Origin: Leuctra nigra
Lineage: Eukaryota; Arthropoda; Insecta; Plecoptera; Leuctridae
Direction: 5' to 3'
NCBI GenBank assembly: GCA_934045905.1
Contig: OW203766.1
Span: 24,298,309 to 24,362,308 of the forward strand
DNA length: 64,000 nucleotides
The notes beneath the pieces were generated by a model. It was given only the letters and a program-made list of their open reading frames with translations. It did no database searches and had not been told where the DNA came from. The position numbers and the translations under genes were made by a program. Of the stretch, positions 22,401 to 33,900 are shown in pieces (position 1 is the first letter of the stretch; every line of letters starts with the position of its first letter).

Positions 22401-25400
22401 GTTATGATGGGTCTGAGATCATTGGTTCCTATAACGATGAAGATATTTATCTCTTCCGCACTACAATCGGGGAGGAGACAAATTATAAATATAAGTATGA
22501 GGGACATCGAAACAACATGACTGGTACGTGTAGATATAATAGTAGTTCATCATTTTCCATTCATTAATTATTATATACAGGATAATACCAAACCAAAGAC
22601 AAGTTACCAAAGATAAGGGATAACTAAAAGGATGAAATGAAACTCGTATTTGTCTTCCCAAAAATCAAATAATAATGCTAGAAAGACGATCTACGTCTAA
22701 GATCTAAATAGTAAATAGGTTAAAATGGTCCACATTTTTATGTTAAAATGTGTCAAAGGAGCAGTGGTAAAATATCTGAAATTTCCTTGTAGAATTTGAC
22801 ACACATTTTCAAACACGCATTATGTGTCCCTAAACTGTCAATAACTGTGAAGTTAACGACAGCAGATTAGTCTAAAAATGATCAAAAACACCTAAAATGT
22901 GGGTCCCGATGACCATGCAAAATTTGAAGCTGATCGGTCAAAGAGTTTAAGTTTTAAAAATCACAGGATCCTGTTAAAAAACTATGCACGTGACCACTCG
23001 TATGATGTTAGTGGGTGTGCAAAATTTCAGATTAATGGGTTGAACCTACATTTATGTTAATTATGTTCTGAACTACATTTCTCACATAATACTACTTCTT
23101 TCAGTGAAGGGCGTAAATTTCTTTGGCCCTAAAAGTGAATACATTGTATCTGGATCGGATTGTGGAAATATTTTCTTCTGGGATAAACCAACTCAAGCTA
23201 TTGTGCAATGGATGCCAGGGGATGAAGGAGGAGTTGTAAGTAGAATTTGATGTCTTGTCGTGACCTTCACATTGCGTAATGTAGGAAAACACTATTTGTA
23301 ACAAGTTGATAAGCGACCGTTTGTAGTGCTTACAAAATTAGTTTGCTGTTTGAGCAAATAAAGACATCTAATGAGTAATGAAGTACATAATTAAAATGCC
23401 AATAACTCTTGAAGTTCTTGACCTCGGCTAAAATGTACTAAAATCTGTAGGAAGCAATATGTACGGGTACCATGTTAAATTTGAACTTGATCGACAAGCG
23501 GTTAATTTTCACATTTCAAATTTTCAACCATTCAGTGGATTTTACTCAATAACTATCAGACTCATGCTCAAAAGAAGTTGCGTCCGCATAAAAATTTGTT
23601 ATTTGCGGATGTCAATCCTCACACCACAACACCGTGTGCCAATAATCTAATGGACAGAATCCAGTAGACTCCGTGTACGTGTGTTGCTGGAATTTCTATT
23701 GAGCATGAGGTTCTATAAATACAACTGCTGGAATGGCATTAGTGTGGGTGCAAATCTTCGAAATCTACGGTGTGACGTGGGCATTGCTGGCAAAAAGAAA
23801 AACATAAAAAACAGAATATGTGCCGAAAGAGTTGCATGCTATCGCTTACTGCGCTTGCTTTATTAATTTAGATTAATTCTTACAGGTAAACTGTTTGGAA
23901 CCGCATCCCCATGTGCCTGCTATTGCAACAAGTGGTCTGGATAACGATGTTAAAATATGGGTGCCTTCAAATGAGCAGGAGCCAACCATGGATGGCCTTA
24001 GAGAGGTAAGTATGCGAATATTGTGGAAAACTTTAAATATTAAAGAGGGCTATTGATTGATTCCAACTTTTAAATTTCCTCCAGGCAATGTTCGACAACT
24101 TCAAGAGTCGCGAGAGTGATCGCCAGCCTCGGCCAGATTCAGACGGTCAGAACACGCTGATGATATTGTGGAGACGACATATGCGCCGCGCGCAGAGAAG
24201 GAGGGTACGTAACAAATAAATCAAGTCAAATTTTAGTTTTGACAATATTATTTTACCTGGAATCCATTTTTGCTGTGGCTAATTTCTGCATGGTGAACAT
24301 AATAGTAGGGGAGCAAATGTAATTCCGCTCGATTGGAGTGCCGAAATTGATTTTTTCATAATTATCGATTGTTTACATCATTCTTAATATTACCTGACGT
24401 GCCTTCAATTTTTTTGGTGGCCATCTTGGAAAATATGGCGGAAAACGAACGAAAAACGTAAATTTTACAAATTATTTAATTGTTGGTAGAGGAAAGATTG
24501 AAAAATTATGAAATAATTCACTAAAACTAACTCAAATATAGTGACTTGAAAAAAAAAATACGCAGTAAACAAAAAATTTAAAAATTATAAAAAAAAATTA
24601 ATTTTTTTTTCTAAAAAAAACATATTTTTTTTAAAACGCATATTGTTCAAAATAAAATTGTCTAAAAATTTTAACTCTACATATTTTAGTCTAAGTCCAC
24701 GCGTTTCATAATAATTTGAGAGCAAAAAAACACAGAAACGTGTAGATCTGACCAAACTACGACGTCATAAAACAAAAGTCAATGTTTGGTCACAACCAAA
24801 GAGCTTGTATACACAACAAATTGAACACATGATATTATTAGAATAATGTTGAATTCGTACAGAATGTAACAGTTTTACAATCAACAAATTGCCGTTAATA
24901 ATAGTATTGCTTTAAGCTATCTACTTGAATATTGTTCAGTCTTAATTAACTTCTCATAAGAGAGGAAGGGCCTTTTTAAGTTGACGAAACTATCCAGTGA
25001 CAGACGCCATTAAAAAGTAAAACGCTTTGGCAACATACCTGGCAAAATATAATTTGTTTCGTTGTAGCATCTGTAATAATTGTCCAGCAAATCATCAAAC
25101 ATGATTTATATGATTTAAATATATTGATTGTACTATTTCAAGTGATAAATTAAACTAGATTAAACACGTGTGAGCTATTTCTTTGATCTTTCTAAATTTC
25201 ATTTGTTTGAATGAAAAATTGTTTTTTCTAACAACCCTGGAGTTACCATGGTAATACTTTTGTCTTTCATAAGGCAACGCCCACCTACATTGGTCAATTC
25301 CAACAATGAAAAAATAAAATTCGTTCACGGCGTATTTTTTTTTCAAGTCCCTATATTTGAGTTAGTTTTAGTGAATTATTTCATAGTTTTTCAACCTTTC

Positions 25401-26048
25401 CTCTACCAACAATTAAATAATTTGTAAAATGAACGTTTTCCGCCATATTTTCCAAGATGGCCACCCAAAAAATTGAAGGCACGTCAGGTAATATTAAGAA
25501 TTATGTAAACAATCGATAATTATGAAAAAATCAATTTCGGCACTCCAATCGAGCGGAAAGCATTTTTCCTACACTTGAACCTGCACTATAACAACAAACT
25601 TGAGAACAGATGATTGTGAAAATAACAATAGTGTCTGGTCTGTGCTTTTTATGTAAACAAATAGCTGGATTTTACGATAATATAAATTATATTTGTACAA
25701 TAAGACATCACAAGGACCTATTGTTTCATGTTCAGTTAACGAATGACATAGGGAATGGAATTACAAATGGTCTGTTAGTTAATCGATTTCAATTCAAAAC
25801 CAGCAATCAATTTTATGTTTACAGATTCATTTATGAATAGCGAACTTGGGCCCCTCATCCAATGCTAAACATACACACTTTGGTTCGAGCAGTAGCATTT
25901 GTTTGTATCTCAGCTTCTGTCATTCCAGCAGGAGCATGCGGCTCGAAATGCAGCTGCAGGAACTGAGGCGAACGAATCGCCACCATCGCCTTCGTCAGAC
26001 GATTCTGCTGACGACGACACCAACTTCGAGCGCTGTTCTCCATCTTAA
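19431..26048 (+). CDS. DCAF8: DCAF8 WD40 substrate receptor of CRL4 ubiquitin ligase
   Basis: Substrate receptor that docks on DDB1-CUL4 ubiquitin ligase. Nine exons: 19431-20104, 20316-20634, 21529-21704, 22100-22280, 22358-22523, 23105-23235, 23886-24005, 24085-24204, 25929-26048 (TAA). All junctions are GT-AG with phase kept: 2007 nt, 668 aa (human about 597). Residues 1-225 are acidic, Ser/Thr-rich and probably disordered, ending in a stretch before GYSSRY. A seven-bladed WD40 domain follows: [35 protein letters not shown], then ID(V)R and YDKRRI as DxR-type DDB1-contact motifs, [22 protein letters not shown], and [23 protein letters not shown]. The C-terminus is basic then acidic/Ser-rich. 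These blocks match DCAF8 very closely. Introns 2 and 8 carry transposon insertions. Confidence 0.95.
20770..21110 (-). pseudogene. LINE 3'-end remnant in DCAF8 intron 2
   Basis: The minus-strand frame contains [20 protein letters not shown] followed by an [13 protein letters not shown] phrase. This is the characteristic tail of many non-LTR retrotransposon ORF2 proteins (GRP-RW, then a DL/VQ helix and W). Only the tail is present and there is no RT core, so it is a dead 5'-truncated copy. The Ser-rich plus-strand frame over the same bases is an artefact. Confidence 0.7.
21903..22043. repeat. MITE in DCAF8 intron 3 (ACAAGTCTGCC family)
   Basis: About 141 bp with paired ends and an inner pair AATCACAAGTCTGCC ... 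GGACTTGTGATTGG. A related element with the same inner phrase (AATCACAAGTCTGCCGTGA) is at about 32172-32312 in an intron of the TDRD gene. Non-coding. Confidence 0.7.
22524..23104 (+). other. DCAF8 intron 5
   Basis: Intron between exons ending 22523 and starting 23105. AT-rich with the degenerate interspersed phrase AAATTTGAAGCTGATCGGTCAA near 22920 and a related one near 23480 in the next intron. No gene or clear transposon end. Confidence 0.5.
24305..25574. mobile_element. Long-TIR element in DCAF8 intron 8, about 250-bp arms
   Basis: Arms at 24305-24564 and 25331-25574 pair with few differences; the outer part includes CCGCTCGATTGGAGTGCCG and the middle AAGATGGCCACC and its complement. About 770 bp of AT-rich core has no transposase. 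The whole 1.27 kb lies inside the last DCAF8 intron, between the penultimate and last coding exons. Confidence 0.85.
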
Positions 26049-27415
26049 GGTGAAAGAGCCTTGGCTAATCTGGCTTCTTCATATTCTATTCTTACTATTT
26101 TGTAAATATTGGTACCTAACCTGCATTGCAATATTCATAAATATTTATTGTAAATTATAAATGATGCTGGCCATCACAGTGGTCCAGTCTTCTCTTTAAA
26201 TCTAACTTTGCTAATACCTACATGTTTAACAATCAAAGGTTTAAAGTTTTCAGATGTTAACAAAGTTCAGATTTGGAGAATATACCTAATTGATTTATCA
26301 TTTCAATTTTCAAATACTTTGTTAACCCATGTTACTTATTTTATGAATACCATGGGATGTCAAAGCTGTGTTACGAAGGAGGTAAATAAATAAAAATTCA
26401 TAATCAACAGCATATTTCCTATAATTGCAGTACAACCTTCTACTAGCACATAATAATTGAATATTATACACGATGATCAGTAGATTTCTTCTGCTATCTA
26501 GGGGGTGAATTGACCATAGTTTTGAATTACCTCTATAGATATAGAAATAATCACTCCATTCTTAAAACAATGTGTCATCTCATCTCATACAGCTGTCTAT
26601 ATTTGTTGATGGAATTTATTTAATATTCTGCAATACTAATTATATTTCAAGTTATGTTGACTTTTGGCAACAAATCTGTTGAAGCTGAGGTGGAGTTGGT
26701 GGAATGTATCGAGGATTCTAAATAGTTAATTGATCAAGGACACAGTTGTCAGTTAGAATCTGAATGAGGTTCCTCCTGGCGGAATCGGCCCAAGAGCATT
26801 TCCAGATAATATTTCAAATGACTTGGCACTATAAATATTTTAAGTTTAATTTATTGGAAGCCTGGAAGGTTAATTTTAGTAATATAGGTATTTAAACCAT
26901 ATTAAAATCATACTATATATCATCTTACCAGTGCTGGTCCAGATACGAAAAGTAACACAGCTGAACTAGGAAAACACTCCGAGTTACTAATTTCTAAGCA
27001 AGTATTTCCACTGGCATTAGAAACTTCATTTTATGTGTTCTGCTGGAGTGAAAACAATACCCAAATATTGAGCAAGTGAAGCGACTTCTCCGATTTTTTG
27101 CTCTTTTGGCACGGACCTTTTTTTCTTTCCCTGCCATACAGATTGCACCATTACTCTGATGGAGCTGAAATTTTGCAACATGTAGTACACAATATGTGGG
27201 GTTTGCAGACCCAAATTTTTTTGAATTTAATCAAATTTGGTCATGTTTGGTTGGAGAAGTTGTTCGTATCAGTGCTCACTCATCAAAACGTTTTTCTAGC
27301 ATATGTAAGTGAAAAGTGATCAAGGTGCAAGTCTGGAGCAAGTGTGGGGCTTGATTTTTCTCCAAATATGTCAAATAATACAACTGCATATCAAGGGCCA
27401 GTAAATGTTTGGTAT
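26049..27415 (+). other. DCAF8 3'UTR and intergenic flank
   Basis: AT-rich. Candidate poly(A) signal AATAAA at 26385-26390, about 340 bp past the stop codon. No coding region. Short open frames near 27026-27319 on both strands mirror each other and have no family resemblance. Confidence 0.55.
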
Positions 27416-27782
27416 TAAGCTTCGTTTACAGTTCTTCTCGCGACCCGTTGAGCACGAAGGCATTAGCCTCATTTGGAGCGTTTGCACTTTGCAAGCGTGC
27501 GCCGCGCTTCGTTCACATTCTAAATCCATTTTGGAGGTTAACTAGAGATCTGAGATCTGTACTGTATGTTCAGAAACGTTAAAATCAAGTATGCCGTGAC
27601 AAAACCCAAACTTGCACAACGGGAAGTCTCACGCGAACGACGCGTCAAAACATAAACATTGCCCATGTCTCTCACTCCCAACGCGCCGTCTCCAGGTTGG
27701 GTTCAAGTCGAGCTCTGATTGGTGCTCGCAGGTTGACCTTCGCGATGAACGCGTCGCGAGAGGGTCTGTAAACGAACCTTTA
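27416..27782. repeat. Inverted-repeat MITE (CGTTTACAG ends)
   Basis: Ends TTCGTTTACAGTTCTTCTCG and, reverse complemented, TTCGTTTACAGACCCTCTCG. They flank about 310 bp that is richer in GC than its surroundings (CGCGCCGTC, CGCGAACGACGCGTC). Resembles the ends of the 10594-10748 element. Non-coding. Confidence 0.65.
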
Positions 27783-28860
27783 TTTTGCTGCAACAATCTA
27801 ACAATAATATTATAGGTACCTAGTTTAACGAACGTCTGAACAACCTATACTTCAGAAAAAGAGATTGCACTGAGTGATTACCTATACCAATCTAAATAAA
27901 AAAAATGTCCAACGAGAGATTACCCATTTTCTCTGGGACTGTCGAGAATTGTGATGTTATACACTTCTTGTTATAGTAGTAGCTAAATATAAATCTAAAG
28001 TCCAGATTGATTTATCTTCTGTTTGTTATAAAATGTACGGAAAATCTATAATTTATTGTAATGTAATATAAAAAATTGAAGAATATATAATAAAATATTT
28101 TTAAAAAATGTTTTATAAAATTGTTTTTCTATGTAAGGTACTTCTTAATTAATTTTTCAAGGGTTCTCATGAATTTCAGTTTCGCGATTTTATCATTGGA
28201 TAACAACGAAAACGGGTCGGAGTTTGACTTGCGTGATTGTCGTAGGTATGACAATCGCGAAAGTTAGCTCCACTTCAATAAATTGCAGGATTATCGTGCG
28301 ACTCAGTACGCTAAAGTAAATAAAAAGGGCAGTCAAGTAGTTACCTTATTATTTTAGGTTTCTGATAATGGTGGTGATGGCACTACTACAGGTGTCAAAT
28401 TGCAGGTTTGTTTTGATTCATCAAAACACAAATCACGTCCTGCGTACGGTTTGCAAATTAAACGCGATTCATGGGGACCTTACTTAAAATTTGTGGAGAC
28501 CCGAGTATGTGCGAATGTTTATATAGTAGGTACAAATTTACTATAGTTTCCCAGAAATGTATAAGTACCTACACAAACAAATTTGAATTGAAACAATACG
28601 AACGTAGACATCATGATGATTGTTGATAATGGGTTTCAAATAGAGATTGGATGATTCCGATTCTTTGAAGCGATTCTTGCGATTCCAATTCTTTATTGAA
28701 TGATAATTAAATTTTTTTAAATTTTACTATCTAGTATCTACCTAGTATTTATTAATAGAGTAGAGTACCTACATGCATGATGTCTCACTGGTACAAAGAT
28801 GATTTCAGTATAATAAGTATTATTTTCTTTACATTTTCTGTCTCCAGCTCTCAGTTCAAT
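27783..28860. other. Intergenic, no gene seen
   Basis: AT-rich DNA between DCAF8 and the TDRD gene. It contains possible late poly(A) hexamers near 28085 but no recognisable coding sequence or repeat ends. Confidence 0.5.
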
Positions 28861-29033
28861 CTGTCCAAATTAGGTATGAGATGAACTCTCAACAGATGGA
28901 GCCGCTCGTTCTGTTCGGGGGAGAAAGAGAGTACATTGTGCGCACTCCTTCAAAGAGTATTTCTCGGCCTATAATACTAGTACAACTGGCGAGTGGCTCC
29001 GTCTGGTGAGAGTTCATACCTATTTTAGACAGA
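28861..29033. repeat. Inverted-repeat MITE
   Basis: Ends of about 40 bp pair: TGTCCAAATTAGGTATGAG ... with GATGGAGCC inside, against GGCTCCGTCTGG and CATACCTATTTTAGACA. The 90-bp centre is unpaired. Non-coding. Confidence 0.7.
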
Positions 29034-29197
29034 ATGTAAGTGTGAAGATACTAGGTACACCACCTGGTTAATTTAAAATTAAATCAATGATAATGGAAAC
29101 TGTTGCGAAAATGTAAGAATCGCGAAAACAGCTTCAGAAGTGAAGAATTGGAATCTTCCCATCCCTAGTTTTCAATCAATCTCCCTCATTGCATTAA

Positions 29198-29694
29198 AGG
29201 GGTGTAAATGCAAGCAATTTTGCTGCTTTTTGTCGACACTTTTGGATACGATTGGAGACGAAATGATTTGAAATTTTAATCATAATAATTAGATAAATAC
29301 CAAACTTAGGTTTATCATCAATCAGTAAATTTTGAATTTTTTGCTTACCTAGCTATAATTAGTTTACCTAGGCTATAGTTCGTTAATTTTTGGTGAAAAA
29401 TTAGCTATTTTTTGTTTCGTTGGCTGCCTTATAAAATTTATTTTAAAATGTACCAATTTAACAACCCCAAGTTCATTCTTGAACAATAAACTTGTAAAAT
29501 TTGAGATCAATTGGTCCACGGATTTGGTCCGGAGACCAAATCGGAAATTTCATAGTTATGAGTGGTTTTGATGAATAAATGACTCCTATTCAACAATGCA
29601 TGAAGCATGTGAACATCCTATCAAAGTTACATCCACTTATGAAACAATTTTTCTCTCTCAATTTGCTCAAGCGGCCGAGCGCAATTGTATCGCC
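29198..29694. mobile_element. TTAA-flanked element, copy A of a three-copy family
   Basis: Flanked by TTAA (29194-29197 and 29695-29698). Ends carry GTGTAAATGCAAGC and, reverse complemented, GGCGATACAATTGCGCTC. An internal segment (GGATACGATTGGAGACGAAA, then AGATAAATACCAAACTTAGG) is shared in reverse orientation with 33393-34547 and about 46150-46522. Non-autonomous. Confidence 0.7.
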
Positions 29695-29819
29695 TTAAAA
29701 ATAATATTTTCGACTAGACTAGATTTAGAATGTTTCCTTTGCTCTATGCCATGGGAATGGGATAGGTAGGGATTGTCTTACTAGTCAAAACACTAATAAA
29801 ATACACTACATAATACTCA

Positions 29820-29825
29820 TTTATT
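29820..29825 (-). terminator. Candidate poly(A) signal of the TDRD gene (long form)
   Basis: AATAAA on the minus strand, about 1.17 kb beyond the TGA at 30995-30997. Other AT-rich hexamers in 29.8-31.0 kb could serve instead. Confidence 0.35.
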
Positions 29826-30994
29826 TTTAAGCTTAGTATTCTCATAAAAAATAAATGATACAATTGGTTAACATTTATATTTTCTAGACGTCCTGTCTTG
29901 AAAGTTCAAATTCAAAAATCCAAATGCAGTGCATTAGGCATGACACAATTGTCACTTATATAAGATTCATTATAATTTTACAATTGATAACACAATATAA
30001 TATCCTTGTCAGATCTTAAGATTTAGAGATACGTTAAATGGAATTCAGTATCGACCACTTTGAGAGTTCCACAATTTATTTCCCATCGAAGTGCAGTAAA
30101 GCTTACCACTAGTTTTGATTTTTAATACAAAATCAATATTCTTAATTATAAACATCCATATAATTGAAGGATCGATCACCCATTTGTCAGATTGTGACCA
30201 TATCACTAGATAGATAGACAATATTAATAAACGACAAAGTTGTATGAATGAACAAACAGCTGTATCGTTTGACATTTAATTTTAAATTGTAATGTTCTTA
30301 AAAGTTACGAGTGGTTTTATTATATATGATAGTCTCTTATATTGAAATTCTTTGAAATTGAAAAAATTAACACTTTTTTGTCTCTTCAACATTACATAGT
30401 ACTATATTCAATGAGATGGCAACAATCTTAACAAAGGTGGTTTAGATGGTGTTCCTTCCTCTGAAACTTAAAATTTAAATACAATTTTAACTTGAATTTA
30501 ATCTAGAAGCATGTTGGTAAAAGGTACGAGATCATAATACATGATCTGCATGCTAAACACTCGTCAGAAAATAATCAATAATTAGGAACCATGACGAAGG
30601 AACAAGAAATAGTAATAGATACGTCCTCAACTTATTAGTAATTGAATTAGGTATAAAATTAACATGTGACATTTTGTGATTAACAAGTTTCTCAATATCT
30701 CAACAAATATTTTACTAGATTCCGGGATTATTATTTGAACTGATTAGTTATTATTTAACAGCAGCATTCATAATGTTCATGAGATTAAAGGATGTCATGG
30801 AGAACAGTACAAAAGCACAAATTACGTTCGTATTAAACTGAAGTTGGTAAGATTTTTACCGAAATAATTATCTTCTTGATCAATTCAATCCACACTGAAT
30901 ATCAGGACTGATATACATGACTGAATATCAGAAGCAATTATGGCGCGAGTCGATTACGGTGTCCATTCATTGTGCATACTAGACTTTATCATTA
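29826..30994 (-). other. Putative 3'UTR of the TDRD gene (long form)
   Basis: 1.2 kb of AT-rich sequence with no transposon ends and no coding frame, following the TGA of the last exon. It lies between that exon and a TTAA-flanked repeat. Called as 3'UTR from position only. Confidence 0.45.
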
Positions 30995-33900
30995 TCACAG
31001 ATTCAATTGCAGTTCTTTCGCCAGCTGTTGCAGTGAGATCTGAGAAAACAAGAATCAAAAATCCAAGTCTAGCAGGGTTTGTTTGATTAGGTAAGATCCC
31101 GTTTAAAACAATAGTGATGTAAAAAAAGCAAATTAAATTTTATATAAATCCTCAAATTAAACGAAATCAACATAATTTGTAAAAAATTTAATATGTATGT
31201 AGTATTCTAGATTTCATAAACATTTACTGTAGGTACATAATGCTTTTGGTGTCTATTCAAAATTCATTCATAGATCAATCACTGCAATACCATTTTTGTT
31301 ATATTTTACACCAAGGCAATTCAACGATTTTATTGTATTGTCAATTCAAAAGAATCACTCTGCATGCTTGATTGATTGGTTCTGGAGGGTGATTCTAAAT
31401 TCCCTTGTCGTCTCGTATCAATTGATACGGCGTCACTACCGTGTTAAATAGATAGCACTCCAGTGTGCAGTGAGCCCGTATCACGTGAAACGAGACGACA
31501 CGGGAATTTAGAATAGCCCTCCTGACATATTAATAATCGAGGTTGACAGTGGAACAAATAATTTTGACTAATTTGACAGCCAAGTATAATAGTTCTACAA
31601 GCATGCATAGCAAATATTTGACCTGGAGGCCAAGTCTTGAAACTTACACTTTCAGGACGCAAACGCTCTAGGACGTCATAAAGTCCCATTTACTGTAAGA
31701 ATGATGACCTTGAATTATCTTTAACTGTTTAGCTAAATTTTGAATAAGGTTTTATGACTGTAAAATATCTGTAATAACAATTTTATAATGTTAATAAATT
31801 GTTTGCAATAGATTGCTGGATGCCAATCAAATAAGTGGCTCAAATTAATGTTTCAATGGCGATCATTCTTACAGTAAATGGGACTTGTTGACGTCCTAGA
31901 GCGTTTGCGTCCTGAAGGCGTAAGTTTCAAGACTTGGCCTCCAGAAGGTTAGTAAAGTTTGATGATATGCCCCCCCCCCCCCCCCCCCATATTTGTAAAA
32001 AAGTAAACATACCTCAACTTTGTTCAGGCAGTTGATGTTTACATTTACAGCAGTTAGTAGCTCCAAAACATTTTGAAGTGGAACGAGTTGAACCGAGAGC
32101 CATTGGTCACTGTTGAATCTAAACAAAGTAGACAAAGGAATTAAAATAATTCATGTGGGAAAAATTTAGAAAGGCTTATAGCCGGTTTCAAATAAAGCGC
32201 GTTTCGCGTCTTTTTCTTATTAGTAGTGAAATCACAAGTCTGCCGTGATCGGTTTCTGGACTTGTTATTGGTCAATAAAAAAGACGCAAAACGCTCTTTA
32301 TGTTAAACCGGCTTAAGAGGCCGTAAGGTATAATGAAAAATAAGGTAACAAGATTCTTTTCTTCAAATAGTTTTTTTTAGATTTTCATTTACAATACCTA
32401 ACAGAATTAAAAAATTTCAGATAGAAGCCACCCTTTCAAGCTTAATTGAGTATAAATAATGAATATTGCCACTCACTGGAGTACTTTATGACCTCAGGAG
32501 GCCTATTCTAGACCGTTTTCCCAATTCCATTACTGATGGAATCCGGTCACGGCCATAAGGATTAAATTAACATAACAAGAAATCAAATTACCTACATCAG
32601 AATTTTTCTTTTCTTTTTTCAGTTTTCTTTTTTTCTGTAGGATATTTTGTGTATTGTTTATTGATTTCTTTTCTTTTCAGCATAAGTTTTAGTTTAATTT
32701 AGTTTAGTTTTATTATAAGTTTGTTAAATGATAGGTAGTGTGATATACTGACTGGGATTTGATATGTATATGTTTTATGTTTATGTGTAGTACTCCTGCT
32801 GATAAGCTTAATTTATTTTATAGCTTAGCAGGGCAAAGTGCATATTATTTAATATTTTGTATGTGTTTAATCTCTAAAAAAAAAATATAAATAAAAAAAA
32901 ATTGGGACTTTAAAAGTTTTAGAATAAGGCTCCTGGTATGACCTCAAAGTGTTAAATGTACCTACGCTGTTTATTGCAAAATAATCGTTTTAACACTTTG
33001 AGGTCATAAAGTACTTCAGTGTGTGAGTGTAGAGTGTGTCATACCTCTGATATGATTTACCAGAAGAACAACAGTTTGAAGAAAAGTGAGTTTCCCGTTA
33101 CCTTACACCGGCCTCATAACAAGAAATGAAGACTTACTGCGACATCTCTTCGAAGATGTGAGTGTGAGTTTTCTTCTTCACATCATTGAATTTCCGGCTT
33201 ACTTCTTTGGACTTTAAAATTTTAAGTGCTACATTGATCTTCAAATCGCTCAAACCAATTACTTCTTTCACTTCAAGGAAGATCTTGCCATCGATATTGA
33301 AAACAAGTACATTTTGATCACACATGACTGAAAAATAAAGACACATTTTGTAACGTAGCACATGACAAATATAAAATTACATCAATGATTAAGGTGATAC
33401 TAGCGCTCAGCCGTATTAGAAAATTGAGAGATAAAAATTGTTTCATAAGTGGGTGTTACTTTGTTAGGATGTTCACATGATCAGTCTGATTGTATATTAG
33501 TAGCACATTTTCATTTTTACTTCGTGCCTTGTTAATTAGGCGCCGGTTATTCAACAAAACCGCTCAAAACTAAGAAATTTCCAATGTGATTGGAGACCAT
33601 ACCCGTGAACTAATTGATCTCAAATTTTAATCATGATTAGATAAAAGACAAACTTAGGGTTATCACTTGGCACATTTTTAAATTAAATTTCATACGGCAC
33701 CCATTGAGACAAGAAAATAAATATATTTCACCCATTATTCACCAAAAATCAATTAATTATTACTAATAGACTAAAGCAGTAACTAAACGCGCATGCCCAA
33801 TCCGCCATTTTCTTAGCAGTTATGTGTGACATTCAGGCAAGGCACTTACATGTCAATCATATAACGAAAGTTCAGTAAAAGTTATAACTACATCGCGAAA

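Noticed and set aside
31622..31694. Apparent last TDRD exon (minus frame MGLYDVLERLRPESVSF) after a CTTACAG acceptor
   Set aside because: The same sequence occurs inverted at 31868-31946, so it is a repeat arm. Phase-0 splicing from the exon at 32013 would give an immediate TAA. The exon at 31039-30995 fits better.
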